A DNA stretch of 55,865 nt from Odoribacter sp. AF15-53 (GTDB lineage Bacteria; Bacteroidota; Bacteroidia; Bacteroidales; Marinifilaceae): contig NZ_QUHC01000017.1 in NCBI RefSeq assembly GCF_003479425.1, forward strand, positions 1 to 55,865, in the 5' to 3' direction. Shown in pieces: positions 48,721-55,865 of this stretch (positions within the stretch are counted from its first letter, which is position 1; every line of letters starts with the position of its first letter). Made by a program: the position numbers and the translations under genes. Below the pieces are notes generated by a model, which was given only the letters and a program-made list of their open reading frames with translations, did no database searches and was not told the DNA's origin.

Positions 48721-50625
48721 ATGAAGACGGTTATAGAATTATTTGAGAGAAGTTGTGAGATGTTTCCCGGTAATCCTTATTTGTGGGAGAAGAAAAACGG
48801 GGAATACGTGGCGACGACATACACGGATGTGAAACGCGAGGTGATGAATTTCGCAGGAGCGTTGTGTTCATTGGGGCTGGATAAGGGGGATCGGATCGCT
48901 TTGTTTAGTGAGGGGTGTAATAATTGGGTATACTCGGAGCTGGGAATGTTGTATGCCGGAGGGGTGAACGTGCCGTTATCTATCAAGTTGACGGATAACG
49001 AGATTGTTTTCAGAGTGGAACATTCTCAGGCTCGTTTCCTGATCGTGTCGTCGAATTTCTTGAATAGAATCCGGGGGATAGAAGACCGGATTGCGGATGT
49101 CGAGAAGATTATCGTGTTTCATTCGGATATAAATGAGGGAAAGTATTTGTCATTCGAGCGGTTGTTGAAAGAAGGAGAGGTCTGGAGGAAGGAGAATGCC
49201 GCATTGTTGGATGAGCGGGTGCGTTCTGTAACGGAAAATGATCTGGTGAATATTTCTTATACTTCGGGAACGACGGCAGAACCGAAAGGGATTATGTTAT
49301 CGCACCGGAATTACGTGACCAACGTGTTGCAGTCGGATTCGTTGATACAGATCCCGGAGTATTACAGGATATTGTTGTTTTTGCCGTGGGATCATAGTTT
49401 CGCCCACACGGTGGGGTTGTATTCGTTCATGTATAACGGGGCATCGTTGGCGTCTGTCGATTACGGGCAGTCGGGGATGGAATATTTGCGTAATATTCCG
49501 GTTAACCTGCAAGAGGTGAAGCCTCATATTCTGTTAAGTGTCCCGGCATTAGCGAAGAATTTCAGAAAGAATATAGAAGCGGGGATAAGAACGAAAGGAC
49601 GTTTTGCCAATCGGTTTTATCAAGCGGGTTTAAGAGTGGCTTACTCGTATAACGGGGTCGGAAGTGACCGGGGACGAGGGTGGAAAATGTTGTTAAAGCC
49701 TTTGGTGAAGTTGTGGGATGCGGTTCTGTTTTCTAAAATCCGGAAACAGGTGTTTGGTGGGAACCTTCGATTCTTCGTGGGGGGAGGGGCTTTGCTGGAT
49801 ATCGAGTTACAGCGGTATTATGCGGCTTTGGGTATCCCGATGTTTCAGGGGTACGGGCTGTCGGAGGCTTCCCCGGTGATTAGTTCGAATACTCCCGGGT
49901 ATCATCGTTTCGGTTCTTCCGGGATGTTGGTGAAGCCCATGGATTTGAAAATCTGTGACGAGGGTGGTAATATGTTGCCCGCGGGGCAGAAAGGCGAATT
50001 GTGGATTCGTGGGGGAAACGTGATGGAAGGGTATTGGCGGAACGAGAGGAGCACGTCGGAGACCATCGTGGATGGTTGGCTGCACACGGGGGATTTGGGT
50101 TACTTGCATAAAGACGGTTGGTTGTACGTGTTAGGGCGTTTTAAATCCTTGTTGATTGCCAATGATGGAGAGAAGTATAGCCCGGAGGGGATCGAGGAGA
50201 CGATTGCCGAGCAGTCGAAATATATAGACTATTGTATTTTGTATAATAATCAATCGCCTTACACGGCCGGGTTGATTGTTCCGAACAAGCAGGCTTTGCG
50301 GGAATATATCGAGAAGCAGGATGTGGAACCGGGGTCGATGGATGCGTACCGGGCAATGTTGAAGAAGATTCAAGGTGAGTTGATGGCTTACCGGGTGGGA
50401 GGGAAACACGCTCATCTGTTCCCGGAAAGGTGGTTGCCCGCTGTCGTGGCCGTGTTGCCGGAGTTGCTGAACGAGCAGAACGAGATGATAAATTCGACCA
50501 TGAAGGTGGTAAGGGGAAAAGTTTATGATCGATTTAAGGAAGAAATAGATTACCTTTACACCCCGGAAGGAAAGGATATCACGAATAAACGGAACCTTCA
50601 GAATTTAAAACAGTTAATGTCTTGA
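48721..50625 (+). CDS. Long-chain acyl-CoA synthetase (AMP-forming ligase)
   Basis: This member of the ANL superfamily activates fatty acids to acyl-CoA by way of acyl-AMP. From Met 48721 (MKTVIELFERSCEMFPGNPYLWEKKNG) it has 634 aa. The nucleotide loop is ISYTSGTTAEPKGIMLSHRN, the A5 region GYGLSEASPVISSN, and the hinge DGWLHTGDLGYLHKDGWLYVLGRFKSLLIANDGEKYSPEGIEE. The C-terminal domain is complete. The promoter at 48673-48703 makes the upstream frame from 48673 untranslated. ispG begins 56 bp downstream on the same strand and may share the transcript. Confidence 0.93.
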   Translation: MKTVIELFERSCEMFPGNPYLWEKKNGEYVATTYTDVKREVMNFAGALCSLGLDKGDRIALFSEGCNNWVYSELGMLYAGGVNVPLSIKLTDNEIVFRVEHSQARFLIVSSNFLNRIRGIEDRIADVEKIIVFHSDINEGKYLSFERLLKEGEVWRKENAALLDERVRSVTENDLVNISYTSGTTAEPKGIMLSHRNYVTNVLQSDSLIQIPEYYRILLFLPWDHSFAHTVGLYSFMYNGASLASVDYGQSGMEYLRNIPVNLQEVKPHILLSVPALAKNFRKNIEAGIRTKGRFANRFYQAGLRVAYSYNGVGSDRGRGWKMLLKPLVKLWDAVLFSKIRKQVFGGNLRFFVGGGALLDIELQRYYAALGIPMFQGYGLSEASPVISSNTPGYHRFGSSGMLVKPMDLKICDEGGNMLPAGQKGELWIRGGNVMEGYWRNERSTSETIVDGWLHTGDLGYLHKDGWLYVLGRFKSLLIANDGEKYSPEGIEETIAEQSKYIDYCILYNNQSPYTAGLIVPNKQALREYIEKQDVEPGSMDAYRAMLKKIQGELMAYRVGGKHAHLFPERWLPAVVAVLPELLNEQNEMINSTMKVVRGKVYDRFKEEIDYLYTPEGKDITNKRNLQNLKQLMS

Positions 50626-50654
50626 ATTGGACGTCGGGAGTGTTGTCATTCTCG

Positions 50655-50675
50655 ATTTTCAATTTTCAATTTTCA
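50655..50675 (+). repeat. Heptamer tandem repeat (ATTTTCA)x3
   Basis: Three exact 7-bp units followed by ATT lie just before the ispG start. The period and composition are like those of the block at 26982-27016. Confidence 0.7.
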
Positions 50676-50681
50676 ATTATT

Positions 50682-52538
50682 ATGGAGCGTCGAGCAACAA
50701 AACAGGTTAAAATCGGGGAAATATGTATCGGATCTGGGTATCCGGTTTTGGTGCAGTCTATGTTGAATACCGATACGATGAATACAGGGGCTTGCGTGGA
50801 ACAAGCGATCCGGATAATAAAAGCGGGAGGAGAGTTGGTCAGAATCACTGCACCGGGGGTGAAAGAAGCAGAGAATTTGCGGAATATACACGCCGAATTG
50901 CGGCGAAGGGGGTACATGACACCTCTTTCGGCAGATATACATTTTAACCCGGATGCGGCGATCGAGGCGGCAAAGCACGTGGAAAAAGTGCGTATTAATC
51001 CTGGTAATTTCGTGGATAAGCGGGCGACGTTCAAGACGTTGACTTACACGGATGAGGAGTACGCTGCTGAATTGGAGCGTTTGCGGGAAAAGTTTTCTGC
51101 GTTCCTGAACGTGTGTCGGGAACACGGGACGGCGGTACGTGTCGGGACAAATCACGGTTCCTTGTCGGATCGAATCATGAGTCGTTACGGGAACACGCCT
51201 GCCGGCATGGTGGAGGCGACGATGGAATACTTGCGAGTATGCCGTGATGAGAAATTTGATAACGTGGTGATCTCGTTGAAATCGAGTGATTGCCGGGTGA
51301 TGGTGGAGGCCGTACGTTTGTTAGTGCGAGAAATGGAAAAGGAGGGGATGAATTATCCCTTGCATTTGGGAGTGACGGAGGCGGGAGAGGGAGAGGATGG
51401 AAGGATTCGCTCGGCAGTGGGGATAGGTACGCTTTTGAATGAAGGGTTGGGTGACACTATAAGAGTTTCTCTGACGGAAGAGCCGGAAGCGGAGATTCCG
51501 GTTGCCAGGGAACTGGTGGCTCTTTGTAAGCCCGGTTACCGCCCGGATAGGCCCGTGCTGGAGGGACGTTTTTCCCGTCCGGTGATCGTGGCGGATATTT
51601 CGAAGGTGGAGTGTGTTGATGAATCTGTGACGGCAGCTTTGGATTTTCACGTGGCGGCGACAAATGATCCCGTGTATGGCGATCTGTTGCGGGGAGGAAA
51701 ACTGGCTCCCGAATTTATATATACGGAAGCGCTGGGACCGGAATTGACGAAGTTGCCGGAAAGCGTGACGGTCGTGGTGCCTTATGATAATATTGATGTC
51801 GCTCATGTGTATAACCGGAGGGCGGTTGCCTTGATCGGGGTAAAGGATTATCTGAATATGCGGGGAGATGTCGAGGGGGATCGTATGCTGGTGGAGGTGC
51901 GTGATGTGCGGGATTTGACCCCAGAATTGGCCGATAAATTGCGGCGTGATGAGAAAACGATTGTTGTGTTGAACCCGGAAGTGCCGGAATATAATGTTTA
52001 CCGGGAAATGCTGGAGAGTATGTCGTTGCGGTGGGGGATCGTGAATTCTGTTATTATCCGGGTAGAAACGAGGATACCCGTGTGGAGTGAGTTGAGTTTG
52101 ATGATGGCCGCACATGTAGGGGGACTTTTCTTGGATCGGTTGGGGTATGGGATTTGGTTATCTTGTTCTGGCATACAGAGTATAGAGGGGGGCGTGCGGT
52201 TGAGTCGGGATATACTCCAATCGGCGGGAGTGCGTTGTTATAAGACGGAGTTTATAAGTTGTCCGGGATGCGGGCGTACTTTATATAATTTGCAGGAGTC
52301 GGTGGCTAAGGTGAAAAAAGCTTTCGCTCATTTGAGCCGGTTGAAAATTGCTGTTATGGGATGTATCGTGAACGGGCCGGGGGAAATGGGAGACGCAGAT
52401 TACGGGTATGTCGGTGCCGGTAACGGGAAAGTCAATCTGTTCCGGGGGAAGGAAATGGTGCGCGTGGCTGTTCCCGAGGATGAGGCTATCGAGGCATTGA
52501 AACAGTTAATTATTGAATGTGGCGACTGGAATGACTAA
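50682..52538 (+). CDS. ispG: 4-Hydroxy-3-methylbut-2-enyl diphosphate synthase, long (three-domain) form
   Basis: This Fe-S enzyme of the non-mevalonate isoprenoid pathway makes HMBPP from MEcPP. The 618 aa exceed the 370 or so of the E. coli enzyme because of an inserted domain (about 260-480) between the TIM barrel and the cluster domain, the form known in Bacteroidetes, Chlamydia and plants. The N-terminal barrel has VLVQSMLNTDTMNTGACVEQ. The 4Fe-4S domain has SCPGCGRTLYNLQ and GCIVNGPGEMGDADYG, supplying three Cys and one Glu. The start is Met 50682 (MERRATKQVKIG); the frame back to 50622 covers AT-rich repeats and the ligase stop. It overlaps the MATE gene by 8 bp. Confidence 0.96.
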   Translation: MERRATKQVKIGEICIGSGYPVLVQSMLNTDTMNTGACVEQAIRIIKAGGELVRITAPGVKEAENLRNIHAELRRRGYMTPLSADIHFNPDAAIEAAKHVEKVRINPGNFVDKRATFKTLTYTDEEYAAELERLREKFSAFLNVCREHGTAVRVGTNHGSLSDRIMSRYGNTPAGMVEATMEYLRVCRDEKFDNVVISLKSSDCRVMVEAVRLLVREMEKEGMNYPLHLGVTEAGEGEDGRIRSAVGIGTLLNEGLGDTIRVSLTEEPEAEIPVARELVALCKPGYRPDRPVLEGRFSRPVIVADISKVECVDESVTAALDFHVAATNDPVYGDLLRGGKLAPEFIYTEALGPELTKLPESVTVVVPYDNIDVAHVYNRRAVALIGVKDYLNMRGDVEGDRMLVEVRDVRDLTPELADKLRRDEKTIVVLNPEVPEYNVYREMLESMSLRWGIVNSVIIRVETRIPVWSELSLMMAAHVGGLFLDRLGYGIWLSCSGIQSIEGGVRLSRDILQSAGVRCYKTEFISCPGCGRTLYNLQESVAKVKKAFAHLSRLKIAVMGCIVNGPGEMGDADYGYVGAGNGKVNLFRGKEMVRVAVPEDEAIEALKQLIIECGDWND

Positions 52539-53883
52539 TGTAAAAGATAACACACCTTTAGTTTTAGGGACGGAGAAGATAGGAAAATTGCTGATGCAAT
52601 ATGCGATTCCCGCGATTATTGCCATGACGGCGTCATCGCTGTATAACATGGTAGATAGTATTTTTATCGGGCATGGAGTGGGGCCTCTGGCGATAGCCGG
52701 TTTGGCGATTACTTTCCCGCTTATGAATCTGGCTGCGGCTTTCGGTTCGTTGGTCGGGGTCGGGGCTTCGACGTTGGTGGCTATCAAGTTGGGGCAGAAG
52801 GACAAGGAGAGTGCAATCCATATCTTGGGTAACGTGGTCATGCTTAACGGTATTATTGGTTTGGTGTTCATGACATTGGCCTTGATGTTTCTCGATCCTA
52901 TATTGTTGTTTTTTGGAGCGAGTGCCGATACGTTACCTTACGCCCGGGAATATATGCAGGTGATTCTGGGAGGAAATCTCGTTACCCATATTTACATGGG
53001 ATTGAACGAGGTGTTGAGAGCTTCGGGGTACCCGCGGAAGGCAATGACGGCGACGTTAATGGCAGTTATCGTGAATTGTGTTTTGGATGCCTTGTTTATA
53101 TTTGGTTTCGGTTGGGGCATCCGGGGTGCGGCATTGGCAACGATTGCGGCGCAGGTGATCGCTTTGGGGTGGGTGTTGTATCACTTTCTGGATAAGAGGA
53201 GTTTTTTGCATTTTGAGCGGGGAATATTTGGACTGAAACGGCATCTTGTGGGAGGGATGTTAGCTATCGGCTTGTCTCCTTTCCTGATGAATTTGTGTGC
53301 ATGCTTCGTCGTGATCTTGATTAACAGGAGTTTGAAAATGCACGGCGGTGATTTGGCGATTGGTGCGTATGGTATCGTGAACCGGGTGGTTTTTCTCTTT
53401 CTCATGATCGTGATGGGATTCAACCAGGGAATGCAGCCTATTGCGGGATATAACTTCGGGGCTCGGCAGTTTGATCGTCTGGTTCAGGTATTGAAATATA
53501 CTATCTTTTGTGGGGTGACGGTCACGACTATCGGGTTCTTGGTGGGGCAATTATTTCCCCGGTCGATTGTCTATCTTTTTGCCACGGATGCGGAATTGGT
53601 GCGCGTTGCCGTGGAAGGTTTGCGGATCGTGTTGATGTTTTTCCCGGTGGTGGGATTTCAAATGGTGACTTCCAGTTTTTTCCAGTCTATAGGAATGGCT
53701 AAAAAGGCGATATTCTTGTCACTGACCCGGCAATTATTGTTCTTGATCCCGTCGTTACTGGTACTCCCGCATTATTTCGGAACGCAGGGAGTATGGATGA
53801 GCATGCCCGTGGCGGATGCTATCGCGACTGTCGTGGCGGCATTCATGTTAAGTTGGCAGTTGAAACAATTAAAGAAATTTTAA
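52531..53883 (+). CDS. MATE-family multidrug/metabolite exporter
   Basis: This is an inner-membrane Na+ or H+-coupled exporter of 450 aa with 12 hydrophobic helices in two MatE halves. TEKIGKLLMQYAIPAIIAMTASSLYNMVDSIFIG is the usual first helix region, and GFNQGMQPIAGYNFGA marks the second half. The substrate is unknown. The start ATG 52531 overlaps the ispG stop, so translation is likely coupled. An in-frame TTG at 52513 is a poor alternative. Confidence 0.92.
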   Translation: MTNVKDNTPLVLGTEKIGKLLMQYAIPAIIAMTASSLYNMVDSIFIGHGVGPLAIAGLAITFPLMNLAAAFGSLVGVGASTLVAIKLGQKDKESAIHILGNVVMLNGIIGLVFMTLALMFLDPILLFFGASADTLPYAREYMQVILGGNLVTHIYMGLNEVLRASGYPRKAMTATLMAVIVNCVLDALFIFGFGWGIRGAALATIAAQVIALGWVLYHFLDKRSFLHFERGIFGLKRHLVGGMLAIGLSPFLMNLCACFVVILINRSLKMHGGDLAIGAYGIVNRVVFLFLMIVMGFNQGMQPIAGYNFGARQFDRLVQVLKYTIFCGVTVTTIGFLVGQLFPRSIVYLFATDAELVRVAVEGLRIVLMFFPVVGFQMVTSSFFQSIGMAKKAIFLSLTRQLLFLIPSLLVLPHYFGTQGVWMSMPVADAIATVVAAFMLSWQLKQLKKF

Positions 53884-53914
53884 TCGAGGGGTCACAGGTT
53901 TTCAAAAAAATCGG

Positions 53915-53922
53915 TAGCTTTG
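53915..53922 (+). promoter_or_regulatory. -7 box (TAGCTTTG) of the cytidylate-kinase-like gene
   Basis: It is an exact TAnnTTTG match, 28 bp before the ATG at 53951. Confidence 0.6.
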
Positions 53923-53950
53923 TAGAAGAATAGATTTAAAAGATCAAAAT

Positions 53951-54568
53951 ATGGATGATAAGTTTGTTATTACGATAGGGCGTCAGTTCGGTAGTTGCGG
54001 CAAGGAAGTCGGGCAAGAATTGGCTAAACGGTTTGGAATAGAATTTTATGACAAGAAGTTAATCACTTTGGCATCCAAGGAGAGTGGATTGTGTCAGGAG
54101 TTTTTCGAGAAAGCCGACGAGAAAAATTCCGGTAATCTGTTGCAGGCTTTTGCCGCCGGATTTACTTTCGGACCTTTCCAGTACAATGATTTTCTTTCTA
54201 ATGATAAGTTGTTCCAGATCCAGTCAGACGTGATTCGTAAAGTGGCGAGTGAACATTCTTGCGTGATTGTCGGGCGTTGTGCCGATTATATCCTGCGAGA
54301 TAACAAGAGGTGTATCAACGTGTTTATCCATGCCAGTATGGAAGAACGGGTGAAGACCGTGATGAATCGCCAGCAAATTACGGAACAAGAGGCTCATGAG
54401 ATGATTCGCAAAATGGATAAAACAAGGCCGAATTATTACAATTTCTATTCGGATAAGGAGTGGGGAGTGGCTTCATCCTATCATTTATCCGTGGATTCTT
54501 CTTTGCTCGGGGTAGAGGCGACGGTAGATTTTATTGAAGAGTTCGTGAAAAAAGCGCTAAAAGATTAG
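53951..54568 (+). CDS. Cytidylate kinase-like family protein
   Basis: This 205-aa P-loop protein belongs to the cytidylate-kinase-like family, distinct from classical Cmk. The N-terminal FVITIGRQFGSCGKEVGQELAKRFGIEFYDKKLI carries the nucleotide-binding loop (GSCGKEVG, in place of a standard GxxGxGK) and the conserved YDK. CVIVGRCADYILRD and NVFIHASMEERVKTVMNR follow, the latter resembling the lid and NMP-binding parts. True CMP kinase activity is unproven; in many genomes this protein is additional to Cmk. It is followed by a 12-bp hairpin terminator. Confidence 0.85.
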   Translation: MDDKFVITIGRQFGSCGKEVGQELAKRFGIEFYDKKLITLASKESGLCQEFFEKADEKNSGNLLQAFAAGFTFGPFQYNDFLSNDKLFQIQSDVIRKVASEHSCVIVGRCADYILRDNKRCINVFIHASMEERVKTVMNRQQITEQEAHEMIRKMDKTRPNYYNFYSDKEWGVASSYHLSVDSSLLGVEATVDFIEEFVKKALKD

Positions 54569-54600
54569 ACTGTGTAAAAATTCGGAGATTAAATGATTTA

Positions 54601-54662
54601 GTGATTGTCGATCCTATGATCTGTTGATGAAATAATCACAGAATCGGCAATCACAGTTTTTT
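54601..54662 (+). terminator. Terminator after the cytidylate-kinase-like gene
   Basis: GTGATTGTCGAT (54601-54612) pairs with ATCGGCAATCAC (54643-54654) with one G-U, around a 30-nt loop. Six T follow. Confidence 0.75.
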
Positions 54663-55467
54663 AATAGGTGGCCTTTTTAGGGGTTGGCATAAATAATTCC
54701 GGTTCTTTTCTTTCGTGAAAGTTTTTAAATAAGAATTCCGTAAAAGGAGTGTTAAATACTCTTGCCCCGTTCGGGCAGTCTTTCACGCATGCACAGCATT
54801 TTATACAGGTTTCGGGATCGCTCACGATCTCTTCTTTTAGTTCGATAGCTTCTACGGGGCAGATTTCTATACACAATTGACATTGGGTGCATAGCTCGTA
54901 TGTCGTGGTCGGCGTGGCCGGAGTCTTGGGTTTATTTTCCTTGTAAGGGAAATTTCCTTTCACGTGTAATGCAGGAATGTCATTTAAATGATTAAATGAT
55001 TCAAGTTGTTGTAAAACGGCTTTACCAAAATTCTTTGCAATAAGGGTATCCGATTCATCCGGGCGTCCTGCCGCAGTTGGCATGACCTCCGTGCTGTAAG
55101 AGTGTTCACCTATGAAGGCTCCGCCGGCAACGGGAATAAATCCTTGTGCTTTCACCTGATCACGCAATTCAATTAAAGCATCCTCGTAATCCCGGTTCCC
55201 GTAAAGAACGATGATGATGGCGGGCGTTTCACGTGCTTTTAGTTTTTGAATACGTTCCATGGCGATTGGGGCAACTCTTCCTGCATAAGTTGGAACGGCA
55301 ATGATTGTCAGTTGGTTGTTCACGATAATGTCTTTATCCTTAATCGGATAGGTAAGGTCAATTTCGTTACTCATGGGAAGGTTCATTCCTTCCGCAATAG
55401 CGTTAGCTACTTTCAGTGAGGTGTGTGTGGGTGAAAAGTAGATTAGTTGAATGGATTTAGTTGTCAT
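54661..55467 (-). CDS. EFR1-type flavodoxin/ferredoxin fusion protein
   Basis: This 268-aa cytoplasmic electron carrier has a flavodoxin-like N-terminal domain (1-165), with the FMN phosphate loop in YFSPTHTSLKVANAIAEG and AVPTYAGRVAPIA. The C-terminal bacterial-type ferredoxin domain (about 185-255) has two 4Fe-4S motifs: CTQCQLCIEICPVEAI and CIKCCACVKDCPNGA. Family members probably shuttle electrons in anaerobes; partner enzymes are unknown and none is next to it. A TACATTTG box at 55493-55500 (minus) gives its promoter. The stop overlaps the T-run of the convergent terminator. Confidence 0.92.
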   Translation of the reverse strand: MTTKSIQLIYFSPTHTSLKVANAIAEGMNLPMSNEIDLTYPIKDKDIIVNNQLTIIAVPTYAGRVAPIAMERIQKLKARETPAIIIVLYGNRDYEDALIELRDQVKAQGFIPVAGGAFIGEHSYSTEVMPTAAGRPDESDTLIAKNFGKAVLQQLESFNHLNDIPALHVKGNFPYKENKPKTPATPTTTYELCTQCQLCIEICPVEAIELKEEIVSDPETCIKCCACVKDCPNGARVFNTPFTEFLFKNFHERKEPELFMPTPKKATY

Positions 55468-55492
55468 GATATCTTTGAATTTTCGTATATGA

Positions 55493-55500
55493 CAAATGTA
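55493..55500 (-). promoter_or_regulatory. -7 box (TACATTTG) of the EFR1-type gene
   Basis: It is an exact TAnnTTTG match on the minus strand, 25 bp before the start codon at 55467. Confidence 0.55.
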
Positions 55501-55865
55501 AAGAAATTGGAGTAGAAAGGTTCATTTTTTCGGTATATTCTTTGGTCGGTTTGTTTGTTACAAGTGTTATATCCGATTGAACTTTTTCTAGGAAGAAATA
55601 CACTTCTTTTCCTTTTTAACCTTCTATGAAGAGTTAAGCGTGAAAATGATAGTTTACAATTAACTGTCGAGCAGTAAGTTGTAAAAAAAATAAAAAATAA
55701 CGGGATAAAAGTTTGGAAGGAAGGATTTAATTGCCTTATCTTTGCACCCGCTTTCAAGAGAGAGGGCAAGCACGAGGAAAGGCTTAAACGAGGTAGTGGT
55801 TAGAAGAGTTTGAAAAGGTTCTCGAAAAAAAAAGTTTGAAAAAAAAGCTTGAAAAATTTGGAGAA
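55501..55865 (+). other. Gene-free right edge with promoter and A-rich leader
   Basis: Beyond the promoter at 55712-55744 the sequence is a transcribed-looking leader rich in A-runs and TTTGAAAA/CTTGAAAA repeats. No start codon with a plausible frame is seen before the window ends. Confidence 0.5.
55712..55744 (+). promoter_or_regulatory. Strong promoter at right edge (TTTG-N21-TATCTTTG), possibly for an rRNA operon
   Basis: TTTG (55712-55715) and TATCTTTG (55737-55744) are followed by GCACCCGC, a start-site context I associate with Bacteroidetes stable-RNA promoters. The downstream GTTTGAAAA and CTTGAAAAATTTGG segments could be -33-like sites of a second tandem promoter. The transcribed gene lies outside the window. 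Confidence 0.6.

Noticed and set aside
51321..52115. 264-codon open frame on the minus strand
   Set aside because: Antisense to the well-supported ispG gene; its composition (very high His, Arg, Gln) is that of a shadow frame.
55464..55769. 101-codon minus-strand frame at the right edge
   Set aside because: It crosses the strong plus-strand promoter and the EFR1 promoter, has no domain, and is composed of AT-rich intergenic sequence.

Overview
The window reads as a chromosome segment of an anaerobic gut-type Bacteroidales bacterium, most likely in or near Odoribacteraceae (Butyricimonas/Odoribacter). This placement is inferred. It rests on -7 promoter boxes of the form TAnnTTTG, near absence of Shine-Dalgarno sites, FecI/FecR-controlled SusC/SusD genes next to TlpA lipoproteins, an LpxC-FabZ fusion, the long form of IspG, S46 and DPP IV peptidases, and an ATP-type PEP carboxykinase. 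No tRNA or rRNA gene, CRISPR array, transposase or phage gene was found.

Layout. 1-63 is the 3' end of a TlpA-type gene. 331-7383 holds an alpha-L-fucosidase, a GNAT plus YfcC-type carrier pair, ttcA, greA, a HIT protein and a PaaI-type thioesterase. A HAD hydrolase follows at 7787-8419. 8414-22542 is the main accessory block: an ECF sigma factor and FecR anti-sigma factor, SusC (with STN domain), SusD, a DUF4843 lipoprotein, a PKD-like lipoprotein, and then a tight run of TlpA lipoprotein, S46 dipeptidyl-peptidase, L,D-transpeptidase and a second TlpA lipoprotein. There is no carbohydrate enzyme in this block, so I read it as an envelope system for peptide or protein acquisition. 22663-28881 (minus) is a heavy-metal RND efflux operon (TolC, CusA/CzcA, His-rich adaptor, small His/Cys-rich protein). 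mgsA, a CapA-type lipoprotein and a free-standing DsbD N-terminal domain follow.

31110-41090 is core: rimP-nusA-infB (minus), lpxD-lpxC/fabZ-lpxA (plus) and pckA (minus). 41187-55467 holds an AlkD-like protein, DPP IV, a probable stand-alone ncRNA gene, a TlpA-like lipoprotein, a cysteine-dioxygenase-like cupin, an MFS/POT transporter, a small membrane protein, an acyl-CoA ligase, ispG, a MATE transporter, a cytidylate-kinase-like protein and an EFR1-type ferredoxin. The right edge carries a strong promoter and an A-rich leader resembling those before Bacteroidetes rRNA operons.

The least explained signals are in the gaps: three copies of a palindromic REP-like element (CTCCTTACAC...GTGTAAGGGGGAG); a 177-bp element with 11-bp terminal inverted repeats; an intrinsic terminator inside the greA leader; two period-11 repeat blocks; and a ~264-nt putative ncRNA with its own promoter and terminator. 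Clear -7 boxes also show that several of the longest open frames start too far upstream, and starts were chosen accordingly.
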